Origin: Streptomyces soli
GTDB lineage: Bacteria > Actinomycetota > Actinomycetes > Streptomycetales > Streptomycetaceae
Assembly (NCBI RefSeq): GCF_003999195.1
Contig: NZ_RJVR01000126.1
Location: 1 to 64,000 of the forward strand
Direction of reading: 5' to 3'
Length of the DNA stretch: 64,000 nt
Part shown: piece by piece, positions 18,344-27,100 of the stretch
Numbering within the stretch: the stretch's first letter is position 1
Layout of the letters: each line of letters opens with the position of its first letter
The notes under the pieces: model-generated
Database searches by the model: none
What the model was told of the DNA's origin: nothing
What the model saw: the letters and a program-made list of their open reading frames with translations, nothing else
Translations under genes and position numbers: made by a program

Positions 18344-18566
18344 ATGCCCGACACCTCCCGACACCGAAGAGGCGCCGCGAGCGTCCCCTGGCGGTCGGTG
18401 CTCACCGCCGCAGCGGCCGGAGGCGGCGCGCTCGGCGCCTCCTGGCTGCTCAGCGGCTGCTCGCGCCGCCGCGTCCGTCCCCGCCACCCCGGCAAGCCCG
18501 ACCAGGGCGGCACGATGTGGATCGCCCGCCCCCGGCCTCCGACGCCAGACCTTCGACCCGGCGAGA
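18344..18566 (+). pseudogene. N-terminal remnant of a lipoprotein (peptide ABC substrate-binding type)
   Basis: ATG at 18344 opens a lipoprotein signal: WRSVLTAAAAGGGALGASWL, then LSGC with lipobox Cys near residue 40, followed by a short hinge and GGTMWIARP. Reading with small indels gives ARPASDAQTFDPA, as in peptide/oligopeptide binding lipoproteins. The rest is missing and replaced by palindromic repeat sequence. It is a truncated gene, not the start of the hydrolase that shares its frame further on. Confidence 0.5.
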
Positions 18567-18606
18567 GGGGCACCCGGCCAGGGACCCGCAGCCGACAACG
18601 CACCCT

Positions 18607-18640
18607 CCCGGGGTCCAGGGGCAGCGCCCCTGGTTTCGGG
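18607..18640. repeat. palindromic repeat (CCAGGGGC/GCCCCTGG hairpin)
   Basis: CCAGGGGC (18615-18622) and GCCCCTGG (18626-18633) form a tight stem nested in CCCG...CGGG. Hairpins of this kind recur between Streptomyces genes. It lies at the truncation point of the lipoprotein remnant, and 18641-18787 shows no gene. Confidence 0.6.
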
Positions 18641-18787
18641 AAGGGGCGGGGTGGGGGAACAACCACCTGGCCACCGGCCCGCACCCGACCGACAACCACA
18701 GCCACCCGCGCCAACCCCGGCACGACGGACGGAGTCCGGCGCAGCCGTCCCGAGGCCTGCGAGGGCGGCGTCAAGAAAAGGGGCAGT

Positions 18788-20803
18788 ATGCGGTACCGAG
18801 AGCAGTTCGACCGCCAGGTCGAGGTCCAGGACGTCTGGATCCCCACCCGCGACGGCACGCGCCTGCACGCCCGAATATGGCGCCCGGCGGACGCCGACAC
18901 GGCCCGCGTCCCCGCCCTCCTCGAGTACCTTCCGTACCGCAAGAGCGACTGGACCGCCCCGCGCGACGTGCAGCGGCACCCCTATTACGCCGGGCACGGA
19001 TATGCCTCCGTACGCGTCGACATGCGCGGCAGCGGCGACTCCGAGGGCGTGATGCTGGACGAGTACACGCCCACCGAGCTGGACGACGGCGTGGACGTGA
19101 TCAACTGGCTCGCGGCGCAGCCGTGGTGCACCGGCAAGGTCGGGATGTTCGGCATCAGTTGGGGTGGCTTCAACGCCCTCCAGGTCGCCGCTCTTCGCCC
19201 GGAACCCCTCAAGGCGATCGTCACCGTCTGCTCGACCGACGACCGGTACGACAACGACGTGCACTACACCGGCGGAGCGGTCCTCGGGATCGACATGCTC
19301 GCCTGGGCGGGCACCATGCTGGCGTTCACGGCCCGGCCGCCGGACCCGGCCACCGTCGGGGACGAGTGGCTGCCGATGTGGCGCGAGCGGCTGGACGCGC
19401 TGGAGCCGTACCTGCACACGTGGCTGGCCCACCAGGAGCGGGACGCGTACTGGCGGCACGGCAGTGTCTGCGAGGACTACGCGGCGATCGACGCCGCCGT
19501 TCTCGCGGTGGGCGGCTGGGCCGACCCGTACCGGGACACGGTGCTGCGCCTGGTCGAGAATCTGGACGGCATAACCCCCGTCCGTGGCCTCATCGGCCCC
19601 TGGTCGCACCAGTATCCCGACACGGGCCTGCCGCCGGGCCCGGCGATCGGGTTCCTGCAGGAGACGCTGCGGTGGTGGGACCACTGGCTGAAGGGCGAGG
19701 AGACGGGGGTCATGGACGACCCGGCGCTGCGCGGCTGGATCAATGACTCGGTGCCGCCGGCCACCTTCTACGAGACCATGCCGGGCCGCTGGGTCGGCGA
19801 GGACACCTGGCCGTCGCCGTCCGTCACCTGGGACGAACGTCCTCTGGGCACTGCCGAGCCGGTGGTGGTCAGGTCGCCGCAGCACACGGGCGTCGACGCC
19901 GGCCGCTTCTGCCCGTACGGAAACCCGACCGACCTCCCGACCGACCAGCGTGAGGAGGACGGGCGCTCCGTCTGCTTCGACTCGGCCCCGCTCACCGACC
20001 GCGTGGAGATTCTGGGCCGCCCGCGCGTCCGCCTCCGCCTCGACAGCGACACCCCGCGCGCCAACGTCATCGCCCGCGTCTGCGACGTGGCCCCGGACGG
20101 CTCGTCCACCCTCGTGACCCGAGGCGTGCTCAACCTGCTCAGCCGCCACGGCCGCGACCAGGCGGTCGAGTGGACGCCGGGCACCTTCGAGGACGTCGAG
20201 TTCGGGCTCAATGCCACCGGTTACGCCTTCCCGCCCGGCCACCGCATCCGCGTGGCCGTCTCGGACGCGTACTGGCCCTGGGTCTGGCCGCACGGCGAGC
20301 GGGGCGCGCTGACCGTGCTCCCCGCGGACAGCGCCGTACTGCTCCCGGTGCGTGACCCGGCGTACGACGAGGGCCGTGAGCCCATCCACTTCGAGGAGCC
20401 CGAACAGGCCGTGCCGCTCGCGGGGACGACCGAGCCGCCTGCCGGCGCTGCCGACCGGCCCGAGCGCCGCGTCACGCACGATGTGGCGACGGGGGAGTGG
20501 ACCCTGGAGGTCGACCCCAACTACGGCGGGACCCGTACTTACCCCGACGGACTGCGCTACGAGGAGAGCGCGACCGAGACCTATCGGATCCGCTCCGGCG
20601 ATCCGCTGTCGGCCGTGGCAAGCTCACGGTGGAAGACGCGGCTGCGGCGAGGCGAGGCATGGGACGTGGAGATCACCACCGGGACCGAGCTGCGCGCGAC
20701 CGCGACGGAATTCATCATGGACAGCCACGTCGAGGCACGGGCGAACGGAGAGACAGTGGCCAAGCGAGCATGGCACCGCGCAGTGCCGAGGACCTCCGCA
20801 TGA
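18788..20803 (+). CDS. CocE/NonD-family serine hydrolase
   Basis: 671 aa from the ATG at 18788, chosen because RYREQFDRQVEVQDVWIPTR is the family's usual opening and AAAAGGGGC precedes it. The alpha/beta-hydrolase domain has VRVDMRGSGDSEG (oxyanion region), the nucleophile elbow GMFGISWGGFNAL (Ser near 123), and an acid/His pair around GGWADPYRD and GPWSHQYPD. After about residue 380 an X-Pro dipeptidyl-peptidase C-terminal jelly roll follows (LGRPRVRLRLDSD, PGHRIRVAVSDAYWP). Such enzymes hydrolyse acyl esters or peptides. No signal peptide. It overlaps the next TetR gene by 4 bp. Confidence 0.9.
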   Translation: MRYREQFDRQVEVQDVWIPTRDGTRLHARIWRPADADTARVPALLEYLPYRKSDWTAPRDVQRHPYYAGHGYASVRVDMRGSGDSEGVMLDEYTPTELDDGVDVINWLAAQPWCTGKVGMFGISWGGFNALQVAALRPEPLKAIVTVCSTDDRYDNDVHYTGGAVLGIDMLAWAGTMLAFTARPPDPATVGDEWLPMWRERLDALEPYLHTWLAHQERDAYWRHGSVCEDYAAIDAAVLAVGGWADPYRDTVLRLVENLDGITPVRGLIGPWSHQYPDTGLPPGPAIGFLQETLRWWDHWLKGEETGVMDDPALRGWINDSVPPATFYETMPGRWVGEDTWPSPSVTWDERPLGTAEPVVVRSPQHTGVDAGRFCPYGNPTDLPTDQREEDGRSVCFDSAPLTDRVEILGRPRVRLRLDSDTPRANVIARVCDVAPDGSSTLVTRGVLNLLSRHGRDQAVEWTPGTFEDVEFGLNATGYAFPPGHRIRVAVSDAYWPWVWPHGERGALTVLPADSAVLLPVRDPAYDEGREPIHFEEPEQAVPLAGTTEPPAGAADRPERRVTHDVATGEWTLEVDPNYGGTRTYPDGLRYEESATETYRIRSGDPLSAVASSRWKTRLRRGEAWDVEITTGTELRATATEFIMDSHVEARANGETVAKRAWHRAVPRTSA

Positions 20804-21446
20804 CCTCAGCCCCCGAACGCAAGCCGCGTCGCGCCGTTGCCGCCGCCGCCCGCACCCGTCAGCCCACGGAGGTCAGGCGCCGCCTGATCGTGGAGGCGGC
20901 GGTCCCGCTGATCGCCGAGCGCGGTTATGCGTCGGTCGGGGTGCGCGACGTGGCGGCTGCGGTGGGGGTGTCGGTCGGCACGGTCACGTACCACTTCGGC
21001 AGCGTTCAGGAGATCCTCTCCGAGGCGATGGTCCTGCACTTCGAGCCCTACTACGCCGCCATGAGCGAGGCCGCCGACAGTGCGCCCGGTGCCACGCAGG
21101 GTCTGCGGCTGATGATCGACACCCTCTTCACGGACGACACCGACCGGCACTGGCGCATGTGGTTCGACTACTGGAACGCCGGTGACCGCGGCGACCAGGC
21201 CTTCGCCCGTGGCCAGGCCGAACGCTACGCCGCCTGCACGCCGAGATCCGTGCCCTCGTGGAACGCGGCCACGCCGAGGGCGACTTCACCTGCGACGACT
21301 CCGACGACTCCGACGGCTTCGCCGTCCGCTTCTCCGCCCTGGTCGACGGCCTCGCCCTGCAGCGGCTCTGCCAGGCGCCCCCGCTGAGCACGGACGACGC
21401 CAGGCGGCACCTGTACCGGCTGGTCGAGGTGGAGTTGGAGCGGTGA
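20800..21446 (+). pseudogene. TetR-family regulator with one-base frameshift
   Basis: ATG at 20800 overlaps the hydrolase stop. The HTH is intact (RRRLIVEAAVPLIAERGYAS, VGVRDVAAAVGVSVGTVTYH). The frame is lost near 21233, where GCCTGCACGCC would read AAWHAEIRALVERG with one extra G. The proper C-terminus (GFAVRFSALVDGLALQRLCQ to LVEVELER) continues in the other frame to 21446. Combined length, about 215 aa, is typical. Either a recent pseudogene or an assembly error; translational coupling suggests it regulated the hydrolase operon. Confidence 0.8.
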
Positions 21447-21470
21447 GCGGTAGCTCAGTGGCTCCGCCGG

Positions 21471-21962
21471 TCAGAAGTGTGTGGCGATACCGAAAACCCT
21501 GCGGAGCTGGGCCATGTCACGGCGGTCGTGGTCGGCCGGTTCGTACCCCTGGTGGAAGTAGACCTGTTGCCGCGCTGACAGGCAGGGGACGGGCGTCCCC
21601 TGGATCGTCCCCGTGACGAAGCAGTCAGCAGGGTAGACGAACGGGCGCTCCGGGTCCGGCGAGGCCTGTACGGCCGCGCCGTCCGGAGCGAAGACCAGGG
21701 GGTGCAGATCGAGTTCCTGGCCGCCCGGACTCGTGACGACGAACCTCACCGGACGCAGGTCGAGGGTCTCGGCGAAACCGGCGTTCGCGAGAGCTGCGAC
21801 GACGGTCGGTTCCTGGTCCTGCCGGTGCATGAGATCCAGATCGCGGTGGCGGCGGGACTGCTCCCCGATGAGTGCGTCGATGCCCCAGCCGCCACCGATC
21901 CAGACACTGACGCGGGCCCCCCGGAGCACGGCGAGGACGGACAGCACGTCGTCAGCGGTCAT
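21471..21962 (-). CDS. nucleotidyltransferase (LinA/AadA2''-like fold)
   Basis: 163 aa from the ATG at 21962. VWIGGGWGIDALIGEQSRRH, then RDLDLMH, is the GG(W)x-D-x-D active-site signature of lincosamide/aminoglycoside-type nucleotidyltransferases, with Asp residues that bind Mg-ATP. ELDLHPLVFAPDG and FHQGYEPADHDRRDMAQL complete the family pattern. Members can inactivate antibiotics or be housekeeping proteins; the substrate is not predictable. It ends 24 bp from the frameshifted TetR gene and starts 5 bp downstream of the aldo/keto reductase stop, so one operon is likely. Confidence 0.8.
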   Translation of the reverse strand: MTADDVLSVLAVLRGARVSVWIGGGWGIDALIGEQSRRHRDLDLMHRQDQEPTVVAALANAGFAETLDLRPVRFVVTSPGGQELDLHPLVFAPDGAAVQASPDPERPFVYPADCFVTGTIQGTPVPCLSARQQVYFHQGYEPADHDRRDMAQLRRVFGIATHF

Positions 21963-21967
21963 CACGG

Positions 21968-22933
21968 TCAGTACCGAGTCCCCTCCGCCGCCGGCAGGGC
22001 GTCGAGCTCCGCCAGATCGGCCGCGGACAGGACCAGGTCGGCCGCGCCGGCGTTGTCGGCGAGGTAGGCGGGCGTCTTGGTGCCGGGGATGGGTACGACG
22101 TACCGGCCCTGGGCCAGCACCCAGGCGAGGGCGACCTGGGCGGGGGTGGAGCCGAGGCGGTCGGCGATCTGCCGCGCCTTGCCCACGATGGCGAGGTTGG
22201 CGCGCAGCGCCTCCTGCTGGAAGCGGGGGAGCCGGCGGCGCATGTCGTCGGCGGGAAGGTCGTCGAAGGAGGCGAAGCGGCCGGCGAGGAAGCCACGGCC
22301 CAGCGGGGAGAAGGGCAGGAAGGCGATGCCCTGCTCCTCGCAGTAGGGCAGGACGTCCGCCATCGGGTCCCGCGTCCACAGCGAGAGCTCGGACTGCACC
22401 GAGGCCACCGGATGGATCGCGGTCGCCCGCTTGATCTCCTCGACCGAGACCTCCGAGAGCCCGATCTCCCGCACCTTGCCCGCCGTGACCGCCTCCGCCA
22501 GCGCGCCCCAGGTCTCCTCGACCGGCACCTCCTCGTCGATGCGGTGCAGCTGGTAGAGGTCGACGTAGTCGGTGCCGAGGCGGCGCAGGCTGTCGTCGAT
22601 CGACCTGCGGATGTGCTCCGGGCGCCCGTCGCGCCCGTACACGGGCCTGCCGTCCTCCGAACCCGTCACCACCAGGCCGACCTTGGTGGCCAGCACCGCC
22701 CGCTCCCGGTACGGGCCGGCCAGCGCGCGGCCGACCAGCTCCTCGTTGGTGTGGGGCCCGTACGCGTCCGCCGTGTCGATCAGGGTCACGCCCAGGTCCA
22801 GCGCCTGCCGGATGACCGCGACCGAGGTTGCCTCGTCGCGGCCGGCCGGATCGTAGGCATAGGTCATCCCCATGCAGCCCAGGCCGACGACTCCGACCTC
22901 GGGGCCCTTGCTGCCGAGCGTTGTGGTGCGCAT
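21968..22933 (-). CDS. aldo/keto reductase
   Basis: 321 aa TIM-barrel oxidoreductase. Family marks: VGVVGLGCMGMTYAYDPAGR, TLIDTADAYGPHTNEELVG with catalytic Asp and Tyr, ATKVGLVV with the Lys, DYVDLYQLHRID with the His, and VPIPGTKTPAYLADNAGAA for NADPH phosphate binding. Closest to the AKR13-like group that reduces aldehydes. Length is standard. It is transcribed after the ABC-F gene on the same strand (42-bp gap) and ahead of the nucleotidyltransferase gene. Confidence 0.92.
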   Translation of the reverse strand: MRTTTLGSKGPEVGVVGLGCMGMTYAYDPAGRDEATSVAVIRQALDLGVTLIDTADAYGPHTNEELVGRALAGPYRERAVLATKVGLVVTGSEDGRPVYGRDGRPEHIRRSIDDSLRRLGTDYVDLYQLHRIDEEVPVEETWGALAEAVTAGKVREIGLSEVSVEEIKRATAIHPVASVQSELSLWTRDPMADVLPYCEEQGIAFLPFSPLGRGFLAGRFASFDDLPADDMRRRLPRFQQEALRANLAIVGKARQIADRLGSTPAQVALAWVLAQGRYVVPIPGTKTPAYLADNAGAADLVLSAADLAELDALPAAEGTRY

Positions 22934-22975
22934 CAGTTGCCTCTCCTCGCGTCGCGGTTTTCTCTCAACTCGCGC

Positions 22976-24586
22976 TCACAGTGGATCAATTCCCGTCAGC
23001 TCGTCGTCCAGCCGGTACCACCGCGTGATTCCGATGTCCCGCAGGAAGGGCACATCGTGGCCGGCCACGATCAGTGCGCCTTTGTACGAGGCGAGAGCAG
23101 CCGTGAGCTGGCGGACGCTCGCCATGTCCAGGTTGTTCGTCGGCTCGTCGAGCAGCAGCAGTTGCGGCGCGGGCTCGGCCAGCATCAGGGCGGCCAGGGT
23201 CGCGCGGAAGCGTTCGCCGCCCGAGAGGGTGCCGACCGGCTGGTCGGCGCGGGCGCCCTTGAAGAGGAAGCGGGCGAGCCGGGCCCGGATCTGGTTGTTG
23301 GTGGCGGCCGGCGCGAAGGCGGCGACATTCTGGACCACGGTCAGTTCGTCGTCCAGGACGTCGAGGCGCTGCGGCAGACAGCGCAGCGGTACGTGCGCCA
23401 CCGCCTCGCCCGCCACCGGCGGGATCTCGCCCGCGATCGTACGCAGCAGCGTCGACTTGCCGGCGCCGTTGCGCCCGGTGAGCGCGATCCGCTCGGGCCC
23501 GCGGATTTCCGTACCGGCCACACGGCCCCCGTAACGCAGGTGCAGGTCGCGCAGCGTCAGCACGATGCGGCCGGCCGGCACGGCGGTGTGCGGCAGGTCG
23601 ACGCGGATCTCGGCGTCGTCGCGGACCGCCTCGGCGGCCTCGTCCAGCCGCTCCTTGGCCTCCTCCAGCTTCTCGGTGTGCATGATGCGGTATTTGCCGG
23701 CGGAGACCTGAGCTTGGCGTTTCCGCGCATTGGCCACGATGCGCGGTACCACCTTGTTCTCGTAGCTCTTCTGCCCGTAGCGCGCCCGCCGCGCCAACGC
23801 GACCTGGGCGTCGGCCAGTTCGCGTTTCTGCCGCTTCATGTCGGCCTCGGCGACGCGCACCATGCGCTCCGCCGCCTCCTGCTCGACGGCGAGCTGCTCC
23901 TCGTAGGCGTCCAGATTGCCGCCGTACCACTGGACCTCGCCGTCGCGCAGGTCGGCGATCTGGTCGACCAGTCCCAGCAGCTCGCGGTCGTGCGAGACGA
24001 CCACCATGACGCCGTTCCAGGCGGCGACGGCGTCGTAGAGCCGATGCCGTGCCTCCAGGTCCAGGTTGTTGGTGGGCTCGTCCAGCAGCAGGACGTCCAG
24101 GCGGCGCAGCAGCAGCGCCGCCAGCCGCAGCAGCACCGACTCGCCGCCCGACACCTCGCCGATGGTCCGGTCGAGGGTGATGTGCGGCAGGCCGAGCTGG
24201 TCGAGGGTCGCCCGGGCCCGCTCCTCCACGTCCCAGTCGTCGCCGACCGCCGCGAAGTGCTCGTCGGCCGTGTCGCCTGCCTCGATGGCGTGCAGTGCGC
24301 GCCGCGCTACCGCGACGCCCAGCGCCTCGTCGACGCGGAGCGCGGTGTCCAGGGCGACGCTCTGCGGGAGGTAGCCGACCTCGCCGCTGACGCGGACGGT
24401 GCCGCCGGTGGGGACGAGCTCGCCGGCGATGAGCTTGAGGAGGGTCGACTTCCCCGAGCCGTTGACCCCGATCAGGCCGCTGCGGCCGGGGCCGACGACC
24501 AGATGGAAGTCGTCGAGGACCGGTGTGCCGTCCGGCCAGGCGAAGGAGAGGCGGGAGCAGGTGATCGAGGTGGGTGAGTGCCCCAT
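22976..24586 (-). CDS. ABC-F family ATPase (antibiotic-resistance/translation factor type)
   Basis: 536 aa from the ATG at 24586 (GGAGG lies just upstream). Two ABC domains without membrane segments: first Walker A GVNGSGKST, signature VSGGESVLL, Walker B LLLDEPTNNLD; second Walker A GRNGAGKST, signature LSGGERFR, Walker B LLLLDEPTNNLD. A charged linker with EEQLAVEQEAAERMVRVAEA lies between. ABC-F proteins bind the ribosomal E site and relieve stalling, in many cases caused by antibiotics. A roughly 250-nt structured leader upstream suggests attenuation control. A longer frame up to 24841 is leader sequence. Confidence 0.9.
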   Translation of the reverse strand: MGHSPTSITCSRLSFAWPDGTPVLDDFHLVVGPGRSGLIGVNGSGKSTLLKLIAGELVPTGGTVRVSGEVGYLPQSVALDTALRVDEALGVAVARRALHAIEAGDTADEHFAAVGDDWDVEERARATLDQLGLPHITLDRTIGEVSGGESVLLRLAALLLRRLDVLLLDEPTNNLDLEARHRLYDAVAAWNGVMVVVSHDRELLGLVDQIADLRDGEVQWYGGNLDAYEEQLAVEQEAAERMVRVAEADMKRQKRELADAQVALARRARYGQKSYENKVVPRIVANARKRQAQVSAGKYRIMHTEKLEEAKERLDEAAEAVRDDAEIRVDLPHTAVPAGRIVLTLRDLHLRYGGRVAGTEIRGPERIALTGRNGAGKSTLLRTIAGEIPPVAGEAVAHVPLRCLPQRLDVLDDELTVVQNVAAFAPAATNNQIRARLARFLFKGARADQPVGTLSGGERFRATLAALMLAEPAPQLLLLDEPTNNLDMASVRQLTAALASYKGALIVAGHDVPFLRDIGITRWYRLDDELTGIDPL

Positions 24587-24846
24587 ACGGGCCTCCAGGT
24601 TGCTCGCAGTGGCGATGGGCAACGTGTGGAGACACCGGGAAAAAAGTCGGGATACGGCGGGGATGCGCAGGCCTGAAGGCGGCTCGCTGCCGAGGTCGAC
24701 GACGTATCCGGGCCGCGCGGACGCGCAGAAGCGCCGGCACGGTCGGTGTCTCAGGACCTCAGACGAGCAACAGCCTTCTCCGATCAACGACAACAGGGCC
24801 GGACCAGAAGTTACGGCCCGGCCCTGACGTCCGCAACGCAATTATC
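24587..24846 (-). promoter_or_regulatory. structured leader/attenuator candidate upstream of the ABC-F gene
   Basis: On the minus strand, GATAAT (24841-24846) is a good -10 box. The transcript would begin near 24834, leaving a leader of about 250 nt. It contains a 9-bp stem CAGGGCCGG/CCGGCCCTG (24794-24802 and 24818-24826). Downstream, a GGATACG/CGTATCC pair (24650-24656, 24703-24709) is followed by a T6 run (24640-24645), 54 nt before the start codon. A T-run after a stem in such GC-rich DNA suggests a conditional terminator. The stretch 24847-25043 shows no gene. Confidence 0.45.
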
Positions 24847-25043
24847 GGCTCCTGCTGGCGCCCCTGGGGCGCACGGACATCACCGCGCTCCGCGACATCC
24901 TGGGTCGCGTCCGCGAACACATGCGTTCCATCCCGCCCCGTTCCGCCGCTCCGCGCCGCAGGCCCACGCAGACCGCGTGAGCGCTGCCCTTCCGGGCGCG
25001 ATTTGGTTCTGCGGACCACACACCGTAAGGTTGGGTTCAACGA

Positions 25044-25117
25044 CGCGGGGTGGAGCAGCTCGGTAGCTCGCTGGGCTCATAACCCAGAGGTCGCAGGTTC
25101 AAATCCTGTCCCCGCTA
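25044..25117 (+). tRNA. initiator tRNA-fMet (CAT)
   Basis: A 74-nt cloverleaf: acceptor CGCGGGG/CCCCGCT with an unpaired 1-72 position (C1, U72), D arm GAGC/GCTC, anticodon stem CTGGG/CCCAG with loop CTCATAA, T arm GCAGG/CCTGT with loop TTCAAAT, discriminator A. The mismatch at 1-72 and three G-C pairs next to the anticodon loop are the bacterial initiator hallmarks. No CCA is encoded (CTG follows). Confidence 0.95.
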
Positions 25118-25184
25118 CTGAATCGGAAGGCCCGGAGGCATCAGCCCCGGGCCTTCCGCCTTTTCCGCCCTTCCCCGTGGGCGC

Positions 25185-25445
25185 TCAGTGCCGGTCGGCC
25201 GGCCCGTGCGGCGGCACATCCGGCCCCGGCTGCCAGTGCGGGCCCTGCCGGATACGGTGCGCGATCACCGCCAGGTCCACGGCTGCCAGCACCGCGACCA
25301 CCCCGAACACGATCGCCCACCCGGGCCGCCCGGCCGCCGCGAAGATCGCCGTCCCGACCAGGGCCCAGACCAGCCCCCACACGGTGAAGGCGCGCCGCAT
25401 CCGCAGCGGACTCAGTGCCTGCCTCGGTTCACTCCCAGTACGCAT
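25185..25445 (-). CDS. DUF6343 family small membrane protein
   Basis: 86 aa from the ATG at 25445 (GGGAGAGGCG upstream). It opens MRTGSEPRQALSPLRMRRAF, followed by two membrane helices (TVWGLVWALVGTAIFAAAG and AIVFGVVAVLAAVDLAVIA) and ends HRIRQGPHWQPGPDVPP. The MRTGSEP start and RQGPH-QPG-DVPP end are the family signature. Function unknown. Confidence 0.85.
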   Translation of the reverse strand: MRTGSEPRQALSPLRMRRAFTVWGLVWALVGTAIFAAAGRPGWAIVFGVVAVLAAVDLAVIAHRIRQGPHWQPGPDVPPHGPADRH

Positions 25446-25575
25446 GGCAATCGCCTCTCCCACCTGACCCCTACCCGCACCCGGCGTCGCCTACCACCGG
25501 GTGTACGAGGTGCGGGATCGGGCAGCCGAAGAGCGGGCAGACAGATCGGACTAATCGGGGCGATCGGAGCGGACG

Positions 25576-26736
25576 ATGAAGGCTGTGGTCTGGAAGCGCC
25601 CACGGAAGGTCGCGGTCGAGGAGGTGCCCGACCCCCGGATCGAGGCGGTCACCGACGCGGTGGTCCGGGTGACCGCCACCGCGATCTGCGGGTCGGACCT
25701 GCATCTGTACGACCACGGGGCGAGCCTGGCGATGGAACCCGGGGACATCCTCGGCCATGAGGTGATGGGCGTCGTCGAGGAGGTCGGCCCGCGCGCGGCC
25801 CCGCATCTGTCGCTGGGCGACACCGTCGTGGTGCCGTTCAACATCTCCTGCGGCCACTGCTACATGTGCGACCGCGGGCTCTTCGCGCAGTGCGAGACCA
25901 CGCAGAACCTCAAGGGCCACAAAGGTGCCTCGCTGTTCGGCTACACGCACATGTACGGCGGCGTCCCCGGCGGCCAGGCGGAGTATCTGCGCGTGCCGCA
26001 GGCCCAGTTCGGGCCGGTCGTACTGGATCCGGAGAAGGACGCCGACGTGCCGGAGGCGGCGGCACTGCTGCTGTCGGACGTGCTGCCGACCGCGTGGCAG
26101 GCGGTGGAGTACGCGGACGTCTCGCGCGGTGGCAGCGTCACCGTCCACGGGCTGGGCCCGGTGGGGCAGATGTGCGTACGGATCGCCCGCCACCGGGGCG
26201 CCGAACGGGTCATCGCCGTCGACCCGGCAGCCGACCGCCGTGAGCTGGCCGCCGCGCACGGCGCCGAGACCCTGGACCCTGGGTCGGCGCACGACGTCGT
26301 AGGAGCGGTGCGCGAGCTGACCGGGGGCCGCGGCACCGACAGCTCCATCGACGCGGTCGGCATGGACGCCGAGGGCTCCTGGCCAGACCGCTTGCTGCAG
26401 ACGCTCAAGGTGCAGCCGGACCGCCTGATCGCCCTGCACCACGCCCTGGGCACGGTCCGGCGCGGCGGCACCTGCTCGGTGGTCGGGGTGTACGGGGGCT
26501 GGTTCCCACAGTTCCCGCTCGGCGACCTGTTCGATCGGGCCATCACACTGCGCTGGGGCCAGGCCAACGTACGGCGCTGGACCGACCAGCTGCTCGCCCT
26601 GCTGCGCGAAGGCGACCCCCTCGACGCGGCCGGCCTGATCACCACCTGGGCCACGCTGGATGACGCGCCGGACCTGTACGAGCGCCTCCGCGCCAGGGAG
26701 CCCGGGATCATCAAGGCGGCCCTGCGGCCCGTCTAG
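25576..26736 (+). CDS. zinc-dependent alcohol dehydrogenase (glutathione-independent formaldehyde dehydrogenase-like)
   Basis: 386 aa MDR-type enzyme. Catalytic zinc ligands lie in AICGSDLHLYD (Cys near 38), GHEVMG (His/Glu) and LSDVLPTAW (Asp). The structural-zinc lobe is CGHCYMCDRGLFAQC. The NAD-binding motif is VHGLGPVGQMCVRIA (about residues 192-206). The long loop GVPGGQAEYLRVPQA and overall length match FdhA-like dehydrogenases. It is a stand-alone gene whose stop overlaps the end of the convergent ANTAR gene by 4 bp. The physiological alcohol or aldehyde is unknown. Confidence 0.9.
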   Translation: MKAVVWKRPRKVAVEEVPDPRIEAVTDAVVRVTATAICGSDLHLYDHGASLAMEPGDILGHEVMGVVEEVGPRAAPHLSLGDTVVVPFNISCGHCYMCDRGLFAQCETTQNLKGHKGASLFGYTHMYGGVPGGQAEYLRVPQAQFGPVVLDPEKDADVPEAAALLLSDVLPTAWQAVEYADVSRGGSVTVHGLGPVGQMCVRIARHRGAERVIAVDPAADRRELAAAHGAETLDPGSAHDVVGAVRELTGGRGTDSSIDAVGMDAEGSWPDRLLQTLKVQPDRLIALHHALGTVRRGGTCSVVGVYGGWFPQFPLGDLFDRAITLRWGQANVRRWTDQLLALLREGDPLDAAGLITTWATLDDAPDLYERLRAREPGIIKAALRPV

Positions 26737-27050
26737 GGACTGGGCTCGGGCTTGGGCTTCGGGGTCCGTGCCGCCGCGCGAAGGGGATCGAGGGTCCGGG
26801 CGACCTCGCGGGGAAGAGGGGTTCCGTCGGTTGTGGCGACCAAGGCCTCGCACACGGCACGGAGTTTGGTGTTGCTGTGCTGGGAGACCCGGACCAGGAA
26901 GGCCCAGGCGTCGTCGCGCGAGCAGGGGGCCATGGCCATGATCATGCCCAGGGCCTGGTCGATCACGGCCCTCCCGGACAGGGCCTGGCGCTGTTGCTCG
27001 TTCCCGGCGCGCAGCCGCGCGAGTTCGGCGTCGGGCCCGGGCGGTGCCAA
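26733..27050 (-). CDS. ANTAR-domain protein
   Basis: 105 aa. The ANTAR RNA-binding signature is clear: LRAGNEQQRQALSGRAVIDQ, then ALGMIMAMAPCSRDDAWAFL and VSQHSNTKLRAVCEALVATT. Such Streptomyces proteins bind tandem hairpins in mRNA leaders to prevent termination. No sensory domain is fused. The start is uncertain: TTG at 27050 is the first plausible codon and the frame stays open upstream. The tail is Pro/Lys-rich. Confidence 0.8.
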   Translation of the reverse strand: MAPPGPDAELARLRAGNEQQRQALSGRAVIDQALGMIMAMAPCSRDDAWAFLVRVSQHSNTKLRAVCEALVATTDGTPLPREVARTLDPLRAAARTPKPKPEPSP

Positions 27051-27100
27051 CGGCGTCCGGGTTCGTGCGGCCGTACGACTGCTCAGTCGTACCGGCGGGG

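Noticed and set aside
18242-20479. A 745-codon minus-strand frame opposite the CocE hydrolase
   Set aside because: No recognisable domains; the opposite strand has complete hydrolase motifs.
24759-25040. Minus-strand ORF ending VVDRRRLLLV as an ABC-F leader peptide
   Set aside because: Too long, begins before the likely promoter and overlaps the tRNA flank; no start codon with spacing suited to attenuation was clear.
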